Source: Flavobacteriaceae bacterium (GTDB lineage Bacteria; Bacteroidota; Bacteroidia; Flavobacteriales; Flavobacteriaceae). From it: 13,233 nt of DNA. Below, piece after piece: positions 1-7,007 of this stretch. The first letter of the stretch is position 1, and the number at the start of each line of letters is the position of its first letter. The translations under genes were made by a program, and so were the position numbers. Location: contig JACXVH010000026.1 of assembly GCA_014763515.1 (NCBI GenBank), positions 1 to 13,233 of the forward strand, read 5' to 3'. Below the pieces are notes generated by a model. It saw only the letters and a list, made by a program, of their open reading frames with translations, was not told where the DNA came from and did not search any database.

Positions 1-1
1 T

Positions 2-1066
2 CAATTAATAGATAGTCTAGAACCTGGAGGAGCAGAACGTATGGCTGTTAATTATGCCAATGCATTAACAGATAAAATTGCTTTTTCAGGGTTAATTGCA
101 ACCAGAAAAGAAGGTGTTTTAAAAGAGCAATTAGAAAAAGAAGTGCAGTATAGTTTTTTAAATAAAAAAAATAATTATGATGTTCGAGCTTTTTTCAAAC
201 TGAGAAAATTTTGTATTCAACATAAGGTACAATTTATCCATGCGCACAGTTCTTCATTTTTTTGGGCTGTTTTGGTAAAATTAACTTATCCTAAAGTAAA
301 AGTTGTTTGGCACGATCATTATGGAAATAGTGAGTTTTTGAATGAAAGAAGTAGTTTGGTACTTTCAATATTTTCATATTTTTTCTCAAATATTATTGCA
401 GTAAATGAACAATTAAAAAAATGGAGTGAGAAGAAATTGAATTGTGATAAAGTTTCTTATTTACCAAATTTTGTAATAGAAGAAAATATTTTTTCTAATG
501 TATCGACAGAGCTTTTGGGTAAAGAAGAAAAGAGAATAGTTTTATTAGCAAATTTAAGGCCTCAAAAAAATCATTTTTTCTTATTAAAAATTGCTGAAAA
601 TATTGTGCAGAGATATCCTGATTGGACATTTCATTTAATTGGAAAAGATTTTCAAGATGAGTATTCAAGTCAATTGAAACAAAAAATTAAGGAACTTAAT
701 TTACACACAAATTTATTTTTATACGGTACAAAGGAAGATATTTCAAATATTTTGAAACAGTCAACAATAGGTATTTTAACTTCTAAATCGGAAGGATTAC
801 CTGTTGCTTTGTTAGAATATGGAATTCATGGATTGCCAGTGATTGCTACCTCAGTTGGGGAAATACCAAAAATTATTAAAAATAACGATAATGGAATTCT
901 AGTTGAAGTAGATGATTTTAGCAAATTTGTATCATCTTTATCAACATTAATCGAAGACAATAATCTAAGAGTTACATTGGGAGGAAATCTAAAAGTTACA
1001 ATTGAAAATGATTATACAAATAATGCGGTTTTTAAAAAATATTTCGGTTTAATAAATGGAAACTAA
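2..1066 (+). CDS. Glycosyltransferase family 4 (GT-B), 5' end outside the window
   Basis: A sugar transferase that probably moves a sugar from a nucleotide-sugar donor to a growing surface glycan on the cytoplasmic face of the inner membrane. The reading frame is open to the left edge: the first ATG at 41 is internal, because the 13 codons before it encode SLEPGGAER, the N-terminal GT4 motif that continues into MAVNYANAL. The start therefore lies upstream, probably by only a few codons. The C-terminal nucleotide-sugar domain is clear: a strand followed by LRPQKN near 556-570, and an EX7E signature (SEGLPVALLE) at 788-817 followed by GLPVIATSVGEIPKII. It overlaps the next gene by 11 bp, so the two are probably co-transcribed. 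Donor and acceptor cannot be told from the sequence. Confidence 0.9.
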   Translation, partial: QLIDSLEPGGAERMAVNYANALTDKIAFSGLIATRKEGVLKEQLEKEVQYSFLNKKNNYDVRAFFKLRKFCIQHKVQFIHAHSSSFFWAVLVKLTYPKVKVVWHDHYGNSEFLNERSSLVLSIFSYFFSNIIAVNEQLKKWSEKKLNCDKVSYLPNFVIEENIFSNVSTELLGKEEKRIVLLANLRPQKNHFFLLKIAENIVQRYPDWTFHLIGKDFQDEYSSQLKQKIKELNLHTNLFLYGTKEDISNILKQSTIGILTSKSEGLPVALLEYGIHGLPVIATSVGEIPKIIKNNDNGILVEVDDFSKFVSSLSTLIEDNNLRVTLGGNLKVTIENDYTNNAVFKKYFGLINGN

Positions 1067-2408
1067 TTTTGGAAATAAATATTTAAAATTAATTTTATTA
1101 CACATTATTTTAGGTGTAATATGCTTTTTATTGCCAGTACTTACAAAGTTATATTCTTTAATAGTTTTTGGTGGAGGACTTTGGTATGTAATAAAAAATA
1201 AAAATAGAAATTTAGAAGTTTTGCAGGTAGCTGCCTACATTACTGGAATTGAAGTTTTTTTTAGAATGACAAACGGCATGCACATTACAGAATATGCAAA
1301 ATACTCTATAATGATTTTTATGGTTGTGGGAATGTTTTACGACGGCATAAAAAAAAGTTCGGTAATTTATTTCTTTTTTATTTTGTTATTGTTGCCCGGA
1401 ATATTTGTAGGAGTAAATAACTTGCGATTTGATACAAATGTAAGAAAAGCAATTGCCTTTAACATTTCAGGTCCGGTATGTCTGGGGGTAAGTGCAATTT
1501 ACTGTATGGCTAGAGACATCTCTTTTCAACAATTGAAACAAGTTTTGATTGCAATGACTTTGCCAATTGCTACGACAACTACTTATATTTTTCTTTTCAC
1601 TCCAAGTGTAAAAGATGTAGTGACCAATACACAATCCAATTTTGAAGCTTCAGGAGGATATGGACCCAATCAGGTGTCTACCATTTTGGGATTAGGAATG
1701 TTTTTATTTTTTGTCCAACTTTTGTTAAACTCTAAAGACAAATTAACTACAGCTGTTAATACGATATTATTAGTTATAGTTTCCTATAGGGCTATTGTTA
1801 CTTTTTCTCGAGGAGGAGTAATGACAGGACTAGCCATGATTGGATTTTTGTCAATTTCTACTTTTTTTATTTTAAATGCACAAGCTAAAATGAGACTTAT
1901 TTTTTACGGAATAATAGGCTTAATTCTAAGTGCGGCTATTTGGGAATATAGTTCCCAAGAAACAGGTGGAATGATTGATAAACGTTATGCTAACAAAAAT
2001 GCTTCAGGAGTCGAAAAAGAGAGTCAACTTTCAGGTAGAGAAACTTTGATGAGTACCGAAATACAAATGTTCATGGAGAATCCATTTCTAGGTGTTGGAG
2101 TTGGTAAAAATAAGGAGTATCGAGAAGAATTAACAGGTATTGAAGCAGCTTCTCATAACGAAATTACTAGAATGGTAGCCGAACACGGAATGTTTGGAAT
2201 TTTTGCATTTATAATTTTAGTAACCACTCCTTTATTCCGATTTTTAGCAAACACAAGAAACATTTTTATTATTTCATTTGTTGTTTTTTGGGCCTTAACT
2301 ATCAATCACGCAGCTATGCGATTAGCAGCTCCTGCTTTTGTGTATGCATTATCATTGTTAAATGTAAAATTTACTCAAGAAAATGAAACTGTTGTACATA
2401 GGGAATAA
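1056..2408 (+). CDS. O-antigen ligase/polymerase family membrane protein (Wzy_C type)
   Basis: A 450-residue, strongly hydrophobic polytopic protein with roughly ten or more membrane segments, starting near residues 11-45 and ending near 402-435. It resembles the Wzy/WaaL family, which either polymerises undecaprenyl-linked repeat units or ligates finished glycan to an acceptor on the periplasmic side. Family marks are SRGG at 251-254, a long loop at about 294-365 carrying SGRETL (326-331) and ENPFLGVGVG (341-350), and SHNEITRMVAEHG at 366-378, where Arg252, Arg328 and His367 are candidates for the conserved functional residues. The position between two glycosyltransferases and upstream of an initiating transferase fits a Wzy-dependent polysaccharide pathway. 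Sequence alone does not separate polymerase from ligase. The start overlaps the preceding gene by 11 bp and the end overlaps the next gene by 26 bp. Confidence 0.85.
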   Translation: METNFGNKYLKLILLHIILGVICFLLPVLTKLYSLIVFGGGLWYVIKNKNRNLEVLQVAAYITGIEVFFRMTNGMHITEYAKYSIMIFMVVGMFYDGIKKSSVIYFFFILLLLPGIFVGVNNLRFDTNVRKAIAFNISGPVCLGVSAIYCMARDISFQQLKQVLIAMTLPIATTTTYIFLFTPSVKDVVTNTQSNFEASGGYGPNQVSTILGLGMFLFFVQLLLNSKDKLTTAVNTILLVIVSYRAIVTFSRGGVMTGLAMIGFLSISTFFILNAQAKMRLIFYGIIGLILSAAIWEYSSQETGGMIDKRYANKNASGVEKESQLSGRETLMSTEIQMFMENPFLGVGVGKNKEYREELTGIEAASHNEITRMVAEHGMFGIFAFIILVTTPLFRFLANTRNIFIISFVVFWALTINHAAMRLAAPAFVYALSLLNVKFTQENETVVHRE

Positions 2409-3387
2409 ATTAAGTATTCACGGAATTAATGCAACAACCGTTGAAACACTTTCAGAAAAATTCTCAGAAATCGGTTACCAAGTAGTTTCTGTTTCTAATA
2501 AATTGAATTTTTTTGTTAGAATGTTTGAGATGATGCAAACCTGTCTGTTAGAAAAAAACATAAGCTACATTATAATCGATACCTATAGTACCAAAGCTTT
2601 TTGGTATGCCTTTTTTTGCAGTCAAATTGCAAGACTTAGAGGAATAAAATACATTCCTTTTTTACATGGTGGTGATTTGCTAAACAGATTAAAAAGTGCA
2701 CCGTTTTTAACTAAGTTAATTTTTAAGAATGCCCATATAAACGTTGCACCTTCTAACTATTTGAAATCTCGATTTCAAGAAAATGGCTATAGTAATATTA
2801 TTTTTATTCCAAATACTTTCGAGGTTCAAAATTATGAGTTTAAGCATAGAGAAAATATCCAGCCAAATCTTTTGTGGGTTAGGGCTTTAGCAGATTTATA
2901 TAATCCTAAAATGGCACTAAAAGTTTTGGCATTATTAAAAGAAGATTATCCAACGGCTACATTAACCATGATTGGGCCCGACAAAGAAGATTGTCTTCAA
3001 GAATTAAAAGATGAGGCGCAAAGACTCGGAATTAAAGTTAATTTTACGGGTAAATTATCAAAAACCGATTGGATTAAGTTGTCAAAAGAGTCTGATATTT
3101 TTATAAATACCACAAATTTCGATAATACTCCTGTAAGTGTTATGGAAGCTATGGCTTTAGGTTTACCAATTGTATCAACTAATGTGGGAGGATTACCTTA
3201 TTTACTACACAATGGCGAAACAGCTTTACTTTGTAATCCTAACGATGTAGATGGAATGACAACATTAATTAAAAAGTATTTAAATGATTGTCAATTGGTT
3301 AATTCAATTACTAAAAACGCAAGATTAGAATCGGAAAAATGGGATTGGAGTGTAGTAAAAAAAGAATGGATTAAAATTTTAAATTGA
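2383..3387 (+). CDS. Glycosyltransferase family 4 (GT-B)
   Basis: A 334-residue GT4-type glycosyltransferase, predicted to add a sugar during assembly of the polysaccharide unit at the cytoplasmic membrane face. The N-terminal domain opens with LLYIGNKLSIHGINATTVETL (in part residues 3-22), the GT4 glycine-rich acceptor-side loop, which supports the ATG at 2383 although it lies 26 bp inside the preceding gene. FLHGGD is at 93-98. The C-terminal donor domain begins at NLLWVRALADLYNP (162-175), with MIGPD at 196-200 and the signature FDNTPVSVMEAMALGLP at 246-262. In that signature the first acid of the usual EX7E pair is Asp247, with Glu255 as the second; I believe this variant occurs in related flavobacterial proteins. 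Length is slightly short for GT4 but both Rossmann domains appear complete. Specificity is unknown. Confidence 0.9.
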   Translation: MKLLYIGNKLSIHGINATTVETLSEKFSEIGYQVVSVSNKLNFFVRMFEMMQTCLLEKNISYIIIDTYSTKAFWYAFFCSQIARLRGIKYIPFLHGGDLLNRLKSAPFLTKLIFKNAHINVAPSNYLKSRFQENGYSNIIFIPNTFEVQNYEFKHRENIQPNLLWVRALADLYNPKMALKVLALLKEDYPTATLTMIGPDKEDCLQELKDEAQRLGIKVNFTGKLSKTDWIKLSKESDIFINTTNFDNTPVSVMEAMALGLPIVSTNVGGLPYLLHNGETALLCNPNDVDGMTTLIKKYLNDCQLVNSITKNARLESEKWDWSVVKKEWIKILN

Positions 3388-3431
3388 CATAAAAAAAACA
3401 TGATTTATTTAGTAGCTAAAAGTTAAAATTG

Positions 3432-3439
3432 TTACTTTG
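3432..3439 (+). promoter_or_regulatory. Weak -7-like box before the sugar transferase gene
   Basis: TTACTTTG matches the Bacteroidota -7 consensus TAnnTTTG at all but the second position and is followed by GCA, as is common in flavobacterial promoters. It lies 21 bp before the ATG at 3461, in a 73-bp gap after the preceding glycosyltransferase. No convincing -33 TTTG is visible at the right spacing, so this is a tentative call. Confidence 0.35.
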
Positions 3440-3460
3440 CAGTAAATATATTATTTAACA

Positions 3461-4843
3461 ATGGCCTCAAAACAAAAAATACATTTTGAAGTTTCTGAAA
3501 GAAAAATTCTTTTAAGAATTATGGATGTAGTTTTTGTATTAGCAACACTACAAATTTTAAGTCATTTTTTTGAGTTCGACTATTTTAAAATTACAGCTAC
3601 AAATTTTTATTGGACTATTTTTTTAGCGATTTACATAAATCTTTTTGGAACTATTTTCGAAATGTATAATTTGCATGTTGCAAACAATAGATTTCAAACT
3701 ACAAAAAGTGTTTTATTAACGACTTCAGTTACGGTTTTAATTTACCTATTAACACCTTTTTATACTCCAATTTTACCTTCAAACCGACTACAAATTATAT
3801 TTTTCTTTTTAGGAATATTTTTATCGCTTAGTGTTTGGAGAAATTTATATATTATTTTTTTGGGTTCTAATAGGTTTATTAAAAGAGTTGTTTTTATTGG
3901 AAGTTCTAAACGAATCGATGAGTTTGCTAATGAATTGATTAAAGGAAATCCACATTATTTAGTGAGTGGATATTTAGCTACCGATGATAAAAATTCCCCA
4001 ACCAATATCGAAATTATAGATAAAGATAATTTTCTAGAATATTTACGAAAAAACTTTATTTCCGAGGTTGTAGTTACCGTAGATAGTAATAAAACAATGG
4101 CACCCGAAATATATGAAGTAATGCTTAAAGCTTTAGAAAGTGGTATTTCTATTAGTGAATATTCTAAGGTGTACGAAACTGGAACAAACCGGCTGCCAAT
4201 TCATTTCTACGACAAAGAAATGTTTAAATTTTTCCCGTTTAGTAGAAGCAATCAAAACAAGTTGTATTTATTCTACACACGTTTATTTGATGTTGTTTTC
4301 TCATTAATTGGTTTAACAGGTTTATTAATTTTGCTTCCATTCATACTCTTATGTAATGCTTTTGGAAATAGAGGTCCATTATTTTACAAACAAGAAAGAG
4401 TAGGGAAAAATGGTGAGATTTTTAATATTGTAAAATTGCGCACAATGGTTGTTGATGCAGAAAAAGAAGGTGCTGTTTTTGCAAAAGTAAACGATACTAG
4501 AATTACAAAATTTGGTAAGTTTTTAAGGAAATCTCGTTTAGATGAAGTTCCTCAATTTATTAATGTTTTAAAAGGTGATATGGCAGTAATTGGTCCAAGA
4601 CCAGAACGTTTAGTTTTTGTGGAACAAATTGCAGAAAATATTCCCTTGTATAAAACACGTCATGTTGTAAAACCTGGACTTACAGGTTGGGCTCAAGTTA
4701 ATTATCCTTACGGAGAAAACCTTGAAGATAGTTTAATGAAATTACGTTACGATTTGTTTTACATAAAGCACCGTTCGTTATTTTTAGATGTAAATATTTT
4801 TGTAAAAACACTTAGTACCGTACTTTTCTTTAGAGGTCAATAA
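3461..4843 (+). CDS. Polyisoprenyl-phosphate sugar-1-phosphate transferase (initiating glycosyltransferase, WbaP/WcaJ type)
   Basis: Transfers a sugar-1-phosphate from a nucleotide-sugar to undecaprenyl phosphate, the first membrane step of exopolysaccharide or O-antigen assembly. The 460 residues show the full PHPT architecture: four hydrophobic N-terminal segments (about 17-36, 50-67, 84-100, 110-134), a nucleotide-binding-like middle domain starting KRVVFIGSS (141-149), a hydrophobic re-entrant segment with Pro293 (about 274-300), and the catalytic bacterial sugar-transferase domain. The latter carries KLRTM (325-329), the Asp361-Glu362 dyad in RLDEVPQ, GDMAVIGPRPE (372-382) and PGLTGWAQV (405-413). 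Length is typical of the large form. It is preceded by a 73-bp gap with a possible promoter, so it may be transcribed separately from the three overlapping upstream genes. It closes the polysaccharide locus. Which sugar it transfers is not determinable here. Confidence 0.93.
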   Translation: MASKQKIHFEVSERKILLRIMDVVFVLATLQILSHFFEFDYFKITATNFYWTIFLAIYINLFGTIFEMYNLHVANNRFQTTKSVLLTTSVTVLIYLLTPFYTPILPSNRLQIIFFFLGIFLSLSVWRNLYIIFLGSNRFIKRVVFIGSSKRIDEFANELIKGNPHYLVSGYLATDDKNSPTNIEIIDKDNFLEYLRKNFISEVVVTVDSNKTMAPEIYEVMLKALESGISISEYSKVYETGTNRLPIHFYDKEMFKFFPFSRSNQNKLYLFYTRLFDVVFSLIGLTGLLILLPFILLCNAFGNRGPLFYKQERVGKNGEIFNIVKLRTMVVDAEKEGAVFAKVNDTRITKFGKFLRKSRLDEVPQFINVLKGDMAVIGPRPERLVFVEQIAENIPLYKTRHVVKPGLTGWAQVNYPYGENLEDSLMKLRYDLFYIKHRSLFLDVNIFVKTLSTVLFFRGQ

Positions 4844-4887
4844 TGGCCTTTTCTTGTAGAGCTTTTATTTATAAAAATTAAAAACAC

Positions 4888-4895
4888 TATTTTTG
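4888..4895 (+). promoter_or_regulatory. -7 box (TAnnTTTG) for the RNA helicase gene
   Basis: TATTTTTG followed by CAGG is an exact match to the Bacteroidota -7 consensus TAnnTTTG. It sits 19 bp before the ATG at 4915, implying a very short leader. No TTTG is found at the expected -33 spacing. The position shows that the helicase gene is likely a separate transcription unit from the polysaccharide genes. Confidence 0.55.
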
Positions 4896-4914
4896 CAGGA
4901 TAAATAAGCAAAAA

Positions 4915-6264
4915 ATGAAAACTTTTACCGAATTAGATTTACCAAAATCACTTCAAAAGGCTATAGATGAATTAGGTTTTGTAGCGCCTACACCTATTCA
5001 AGAAAAAGCATTTCCAGTTATTCTTTCTGGTAGAGATATGATGGGAATAGCCCAAACTGGTACGGGTAAAACATTTGCTTATTTATTACCCATTTTAAAA
5101 CAATGGAAATTTCAAGCTACTGATTCCCCGAGAGTTTTAATTTTAGTTCCAACAAGGGAACTTGTAGTACAAGTTGTTGAAGAAGTTGAGAAATTAACGC
5201 AGTATATGTCGGTTAGGGTAACGGGTATTTTTGGTGGAACAAACATTAATACACATCGTAAAAATGTTGCTGATGGAGTAGATGTTGTAGTAGGTACGCC
5301 AGGTCGTACGATGGATTTAGCACTTGACGGTGTTTTGCGTTTTGATACCTTACAAAAATTAGTAATTGATGAGTTTGATGAGATCTTAAATTTAGGTTTT
5401 AGACACCAATTAAACTCAATTTTATCAATGATGAAAACAAAACGTCAAAATATACTTTTTTCAGCAACTATGACCGAAGAAGTAGACGACGTTTTAGATG
5501 AGTTTTTTGAATTTCCTGAAGAAGTTTCTTTGGCTCCAAGTGGAACTCCATTAGAAAAGATTAGTCAATATCTTTATAATGCACCAAATTTCTTAACAAA
5601 GTTAAACATACTTAAAAACATATTAGAAAACGATACTACCACTGAGCGTGTTTTATTGTTTGTGAATAATAAACGATTAGTCGATGTGGTTTTTGAAGTA
5701 TTAGATGAAGCTTTTCCTGGTCAATTTGGTGTTATTCATTCAAATAAATCTCAAAATTATCGTTTGAATACAATGAGCGCTTTTCAAAACTCAGAATTAA
5801 GAGGAATTATTACTACTGATGTTATGGCGCGTGGTTTAGATATTTCAGATATTACACATGTTTTTAATATTCAATTCTCAGATGTTCCCGAACAATATAT
5901 TCATAGAATAGGTAGAACAGGTCGTGCCGATAAAGAAGGTATCGCTGTAAGTTTTGTTGCTCCTTATGAAGAAGAACAATTAATTGCTGTGGAACTTTTA
6001 ATGAATAAAGAAATTGAAGTATTAGAAACACCAGATTCAATTGAAGTTGCTGAAAAGAAATTGGAATTTGAAAAAGATAGAAGAAAGTTTAAAACTATTG
6101 GAAAACCAATTAAAAGGGAAGAAAAAGGAGAAGCTTTTCACGAGAAGAAAGATAAAAATAAAAAGGTTAACCTAGGTGGACCAGGAAAAAGAACGCCTCG
6201 CAAGACCGCTCCAAGAAATAGAGCAGTTGATGCTAAAAGAGCAGCTAAACGTAAAAGAAAGTAA
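4915..6264 (+). CDS. DEAD-box family ATP-dependent RNA helicase (motif II reads DEFD)
   Basis: An ATP-dependent RNA helicase expected to remodel RNA in the cytoplasm, for example in ribosome assembly, RNA decay or cold growth; the precise role is not visible. Motifs occur in order: Q motif around GFVAPTPIQ (21-29), Walker A AQTGTGKT (46-53), PTREL (79-83), TPGR (128-131), motif II DEFD (152-155), SAT (183-185), VLLFVNNK (246-253), TTDVMARGLDI (300-310) and HRIGRTGR (330-337). Motif II keeps the acidic residues needed for Mg-ATP (Asp152, Glu153) but has Phe at the usual Ala. The C-terminal tail from about 380 is highly charged and ends in a Lys/Arg-rich stretch, a probable RNA-binding extension. 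At 449 residues it is a normal RhlE-like length. It has its own -7 box 19 bp upstream. Confidence 0.95.
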   Translation: MKTFTELDLPKSLQKAIDELGFVAPTPIQEKAFPVILSGRDMMGIAQTGTGKTFAYLLPILKQWKFQATDSPRVLILVPTRELVVQVVEEVEKLTQYMSVRVTGIFGGTNINTHRKNVADGVDVVVGTPGRTMDLALDGVLRFDTLQKLVIDEFDEILNLGFRHQLNSILSMMKTKRQNILFSATMTEEVDDVLDEFFEFPEEVSLAPSGTPLEKISQYLYNAPNFLTKLNILKNILENDTTTERVLLFVNNKRLVDVVFEVLDEAFPGQFGVIHSNKSQNYRLNTMSAFQNSELRGIITTDVMARGLDISDITHVFNIQFSDVPEQYIHRIGRTGRADKEGIAVSFVAPYEEEQLIAVELLMNKEIEVLETPDSIEVAEKKLEFEKDRRKFKTIGKPIKREEKGEAFHEKKDKNKKVNLGGPGKRTPRKTAPRNRAVDAKRAAKRKRK

Positions 6265-6333
6265 TTAGAGATTAGTAATTAGTCCCTTCTTTTTACTTTA
6301 TACTTTTCACTTTAAACTTTTTACATATAAAAC

Positions 6334-6906
6334 ATGAGCGATTTCATCAGAGAAACAAACTACTCAAATAAGATTTTTAACGAAAATGATATAAAGTTTA
6401 AAGAATTCGAAAATTGTATTTTTGATACTTGCGACTTTACAGCGTGTATTTTCTTAAGTGTTACGTTTATAGATTGTGTTTTTAAAAATTGTAACTTTCA
6501 CGATACAAAAATAAATTATGTCTCATTACGTGGAGTTGAATTTGAAGGTTGCGATTTTACTAATGTGAATTTTGCAATGACCGATCAGGTAATTTATTAT
6601 TTTAATTTTACTAATTGTCAATTAGATTATACAAAATTTTACAGTTTAAAGTTAAAAAAGATAAGATTTACAGCTTGTAGTTTAGTAGCTGCCGATTTTA
6701 TGGAAACCGATTTATCTGAAGCTATTTTCGACCACTGCGATTTAAGAAGAACAGTTTTTTACAAAACAAATCTCCAAAAAACTAATTTTTCAACGAGCTT
6801 TAACTTTACAATTGATCCTGAGCAAAACAAAATGAAAAAAGCAATTTTCTCGGTTAATAATATAAAAGGATTATTGGAAAAATATAATTTAACAATTAAA
6901 GAGTAA
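6334..6906 (+). CDS. Pentapeptide-repeat protein
   Basis: A 190-residue protein made almost wholly of pentapeptide repeats (A/C-N/D-F/L-x-x), predicted to fold as a right-handed quadrilateral beta-helix. Central Phe/Leu residues recur every five residues from about 25 to 80 (for example F30, F35, F40, F45, F50, F55), break at 81-91, and resume at 92-152. Nine cysteines (28, 33, 38, 48, 53, 73, 95, 115, 135) all fall two residues before a central Phe/Leu, that is, at the inward small-residue position. The C-terminus, with DPEQNKMKKAIFS (161-173) and GLLEKYNL (179-186), resembles the end of Qnr/McbG-like proteins, some of which protect DNA gyrase. A gyrase role here is only a possibility. No signal peptide is present. 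The gene stands alone, 69 bp after the helicase. Confidence 0.88.
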   Translation: MSDFIRETNYSNKIFNENDIKFKEFENCIFDTCDFTACIFLSVTFIDCVFKNCNFHDTKINYVSLRGVEFEGCDFTNVNFAMTDQVIYYFNFTNCQLDYTKFYSLKLKKIRFTACSLVAADFMETDLSEAIFDHCDLRRTVFYKTNLQKTNFSTSFNFTIDPEQNKMKKAIFSVNNIKGLLEKYNLTIKE

Positions 6907-6961
6907 GCTTAATAAAGTAAAAAGCTACTTACTTTTACATTGGCAATTAAATGTTATAATT

Positions 6962-6990
6962 CTTTGCAAAAACTTTGCGAACTTAGCGGT
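6962..6990 (+). repeat. Three imperfect 10-bp units before the YfcC-type gene
   Basis: Three consecutive imperfect copies of a 10-bp unit (CTTTGCAAAA, CTTTGCGAAC and a more diverged CTTAGCGGTT, separated by an extra base) lie 18-46 bp before the ATG at 7008. Sequences like this are, to my recollection, dispersed between genes in many Flavobacterium genomes. Its role, if any, is unknown. Confidence 0.4.
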
Positions 6991-7007
6991 TAAATACATA
7001 TCAAAAA

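Noticed and set aside
4863..4876. TTTTA/TAAAA palindrome after the sugar transferase gene
   Set aside because: A five-pair A-T stem is expected by chance in this composition and would not be stable.
6917..6938. Possible hairpin GTAAAAAG/CTTTTAC after the pentapeptide-repeat gene
   Set aside because: The stem needs a bulge, is almost all A-T, and no T-run follows; not convincing as a terminator.
6940..6960. TTGGCA and TATAAT resembling an E. coli sigma-70 promoter before the YfcC-type gene
   Set aside because: The spacing is only 9 bp and Bacteroidota use a different -33/-7 promoter; likely coincidence.
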